Shown here: positions 19,373-20,677 of the stretch, piece after piece
Numbering within the stretch: the stretch's first letter is position 1
Layout: each line of letters begins with the position of its first letter
Assembly (NCBI GenBank): GCA_029288335.1
Contig: JARIHJ010000011.1
Span: forward strand, 1 to 20,677
Source of the DNA: Candidatus Saccharimonadota bacterium
Lineage (GTDB): Bacteria > Patescibacteriota > Saccharimonadia > Saccharimonadales > UBA4665
Length of the DNA: 20,677 nucleotides
Reading direction: 5' to 3'
Notes under the pieces: generated by a model
What the model saw: the letters and a program-made list of their open reading frames with translations, nothing else
The model's database searches: none
What the model was told of the DNA's origin: nothing
Translations under genes and position numbers: made by a program

Positions 19373-20171
19373 CGATTGGCTAAAACTTGCTGTTAACAAG
19401 CTTAAAAAGGCTGGAATTGGGACGGCACGACTGGATGCGCTAGTGCTGCTTGAGGACGCTAGCGGCAAGGATCGAGCCTGGCTGCTAGCGTACCCGGAGT
19501 TTGAGCTAGCTAAATTACAAACTGAAAAACTGAATAAACTAATCGCTAGGCGCGCGAGCCACGAGCCGCTAGCGCAAATCCGCGGCAAGACCGAATTTTA
19601 CGGCCGCGAATTCATTATTAACAAACACGTGCTCGAACCGCGGCCAGAATCGGAAACTATGATTGATTTGCTAAAACAACTAAACCTCAAGGCTTCGGCC
19701 ATTGTGGATGTGGGCACTGGTAGCGGCGCGCTGGCGATTACTGCCAAATTGGAGATTCAGGGCGTAAAAGTTTTAGCCACTGATATTGATGAGAAGTGCC
19801 TAGGAGTCGCTAAGAAAAATGCCAGCAGGCTAAGCGTCAGAATCGAGTTTTACCATGGTAACTTGCTAGCGGCACTCCCTGGCAAAGCGCTAGCCAGCGC
19901 GATAATACTCTGCAATCTGCCCTACGTGCCGGATAATTTCACGATTAATCCGGCCGCGATGAATGAACCGAGAATTGCGATTTTCGGCGGATCAGACGGA
20001 CTGGATGTCTATCGGAAATTATTCCGGCAAATCAATAAACTAAGAGTTAAGCCAAAGTTTATCCTGACAGAATCAATGCCACCGCAACATCAAGAACTAA
20101 CTAAGATCGCCGGCACTAGCGGCTACCATCTCACTGAAACCGACGACTTCATCCAATTATTCACTCACTAG
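19362..20171 (+). CDS. prmC: release factor glutamine N5-methyltransferase PrmC (HemK family)
   Basis: 269 aa, normal length. It uses S-adenosylmethionine to methylate the Gln of the GGQ motif in RF1 and RF2, both encoded in this window. The N-terminal helical RF-binding domain is followed by EPLAQIRGKTEFYGREFIINKHVLEPRPESE, the SAM site DVGTGSGALAI (about 116-126), and a catalytic motif reading CNLPYVPDN (185-188 NLPY) where HemK proteins usually have NPPY. ATG 19362 lies within the kinase 3' end, with only a weak AAGAAA ribosome site upstream. The gene is very rich in CTAG (11 in 810 nt). Its stop TAG overlaps that of the convergent protease gene. Confidence 0.94.
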   Translation: MTTNDWLKLAVNKLKKAGIGTARLDALVLLEDASGKDRAWLLAYPEFELAKLQTEKLNKLIARRASHEPLAQIRGKTEFYGREFIINKHVLEPRPESETMIDLLKQLNLKASAIVDVGTGSGALAITAKLEIQGVKVLATDIDEKCLGVAKKNASRLSVRIEFYHGNLLAALPGKALASAIILCNLPYVPDNFTINPAAMNEPRIAIFGGSDGLDVYRKLFRQINKLRVKPKFILTESMPPQHQELTKIAGTSGYHLTETDDFIQLFTH

Positions 20172-20677
20172 CTAGAAGTGTTGCTGGCGGGTAGATTACC
20201 GAGTGTTAGTTTGATTTGCAGAGTTTTGCCGTCACGTAAAACTGTCAGCGTCACTTGGTCGCCGGGTTGATGCTGATCAAGTAGCGACACTAAGCTATGA
20301 TTTTGGTCCACATTTACCCCATCAACCTTGGTAATGATATCTTTTTCTTTTAGGCCGGCTTTGGCTGCCGGGCTGCCTGGAACCACGCCAGGCTGGCCAG
20401 ACTGCTCACTCGGAAGAATATAGGCGCCCTGACTAACTGGCAGGTTGTAGACGTATGCATAATCTTTGGTGAGCGGAATGTAGCGTACGCCTATATAGGG
20501 TTGTTTTAGCTGGCCGCTAGCTTCAACTGAGTTTATCAAGCCCTTAACGTCATTTATCGGAATCGCAAAACCGATGTTCTGAGCTTGGCCGGCAACAGCG
20601 GTATTGATGCCAATTACCTGTCCGCTCATATTGACGAGCGGGCCGCCGGAATTGCCTGGATTGATCGCCGCATCGGT
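20168..20677 (-). CDS. HtrA/DegP-type trypsin-like serine protease with PDZ, 5' end missing
   Basis: 170 codons are visible; the gene continues past the right edge. The open frame has no upstream stop, so the Met at 20629 is internal and not the start. It opens with TDAAINPGNSGGPLVN, which contains the catalytic Ser motif GNSGGP, followed by IGINTAVAGQAQNIGFAIPINDVKGLI, typical of the trypsin domain end in HtrA. A PDZ domain follows (YIGVRYIPL, GVVPGSPAAKAGLKEKDIITKVDG, HQPGDQVTLTVLRDGKTLQIKLTLG). The His and Asp of the triad and any signal anchor are outside the window. It is likely a membrane-anchored extracytoplasmic quality-control protease. It is read toward prmC, sharing the CTAG at the stops. 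Confidence 0.92.
   Translation of the reverse strand, partial: TDAAINPGNSGGPLVNMSGQVIGINTAVAGQAQNIGFAIPINDVKGLINSVEASGQLKQPYIGVRYIPLTKDYAYVYNLPVSQGAYILPSEQSGQPGVVPGSPAAKAGLKEKDIITKVDGVNVDQNHSLVSLLDQHQPGDQVTLTVLRDGKTLQIKLTLGNLPASNTSS

Noticed and set aside
20168..20629. Protease gene starting at Met 20629
   Set aside because: The open frame continues to the window edge and encodes the catalytic TDAAINPGNSGGP segment before that Met, so it is internal.
1..20677. UGA recoded to glycine, as in some CPR lineages
   Set aside because: TGA is used as the stop of the M16 and HAD genes, no conserved gene has an in-frame TGA, and an RF2 gene is present.
1..20677. Mobile elements, CRISPR arrays, tRNA or rRNA genes
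   Set aside because: No transposase or integrase motifs, no regular repeats with spacers, and the intergenic gaps (almost all under 100 nt) contain no cloverleaf or rRNA-like sequence.

Overview
The window reads as a compact, almost wholly coding chromosomal segment of a reduced-genome monoderm bacterium. My best guess is the Candidate Phyla Radiation, most likely Saccharibacteria (TM7); this is inferred from gene content and cannot be proven by reading alone. Supporting signs are the gene orders hpf-secA-(M16 protease)-prfB and rpmE-prfA-(kinase)-prmC, which are typical of Gram-positive lineages. The translation chain rpsB-tsf-frr-rseP-proS is also present but lacks pyrH, uppS, dxr and cdsA. 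ProRS is short and has no editing insert, EF-Ts is short, and SecA has no zinc tail. Both RF1 and RF2 genes are present and TGA ends several genes (the M16 protease and the HAD hydrolase), so the code is the standard one and not the UGA=Gly code of Gracilibacteria and Absconditabacteria.

Layout. Positions 1-17324 are read leftward. In transcription order they hold an exported protein of unknown function (17324-16686); a 53-aa small ORF, rpsB and tsf (16556-15081); an isolated 73-aa unknown (15004-14783); frr (14703-14140); rseP, a CPBP protease and proS (14108-10868); greA and lysS; a DUF427 gene and a Cys-rich unknown (8774-7739); a HAD phosphatase, a PD-(D/E)XK nuclease and serS (7681-4954); hpf; secA; an M16 peptidase; and the 5' part of prfB, cut by the window edge. 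Positions 17389-20171 are read rightward: rpmE (L31 type B), prfA, a P-loop kinase and prmC. The last gene, an HtrA-type serine protease cut at its 5' end by the window edge, converges on prmC.

Functionally this is a housekeeping block. It covers translation (S2, L31, EF-Ts, RRF, RF1, RF2, PrmC, SerRS, LysRS, ProRS, HPF), transcript elongation (GreA), protein export (SecA) and envelope or quality-control proteolysis (RseP, CPBP, HtrA, M16).

Three things stand out. (1) Many genes have no Shine-Dalgarno sequence but carry a TATAAT-like -10 box exactly 6-8 nt before the start codon, which predicts leaderless mRNAs. The box often sits inside the end or stop codon of the preceding gene. (2) rpsB is preceded by a well-initiated 53-codon ORF that is folded into nested perfect hairpins, a candidate autoregulatory leader or a new small protein. 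(3) The palindrome GCTAGC is strongly over-represented (about 40 by eye, about 5 expected by chance), except in a few genes of unknown function that also use ordinary Shine-Dalgarno sites. No mobile elements, CRISPR arrays, tRNA or rRNA genes were seen.
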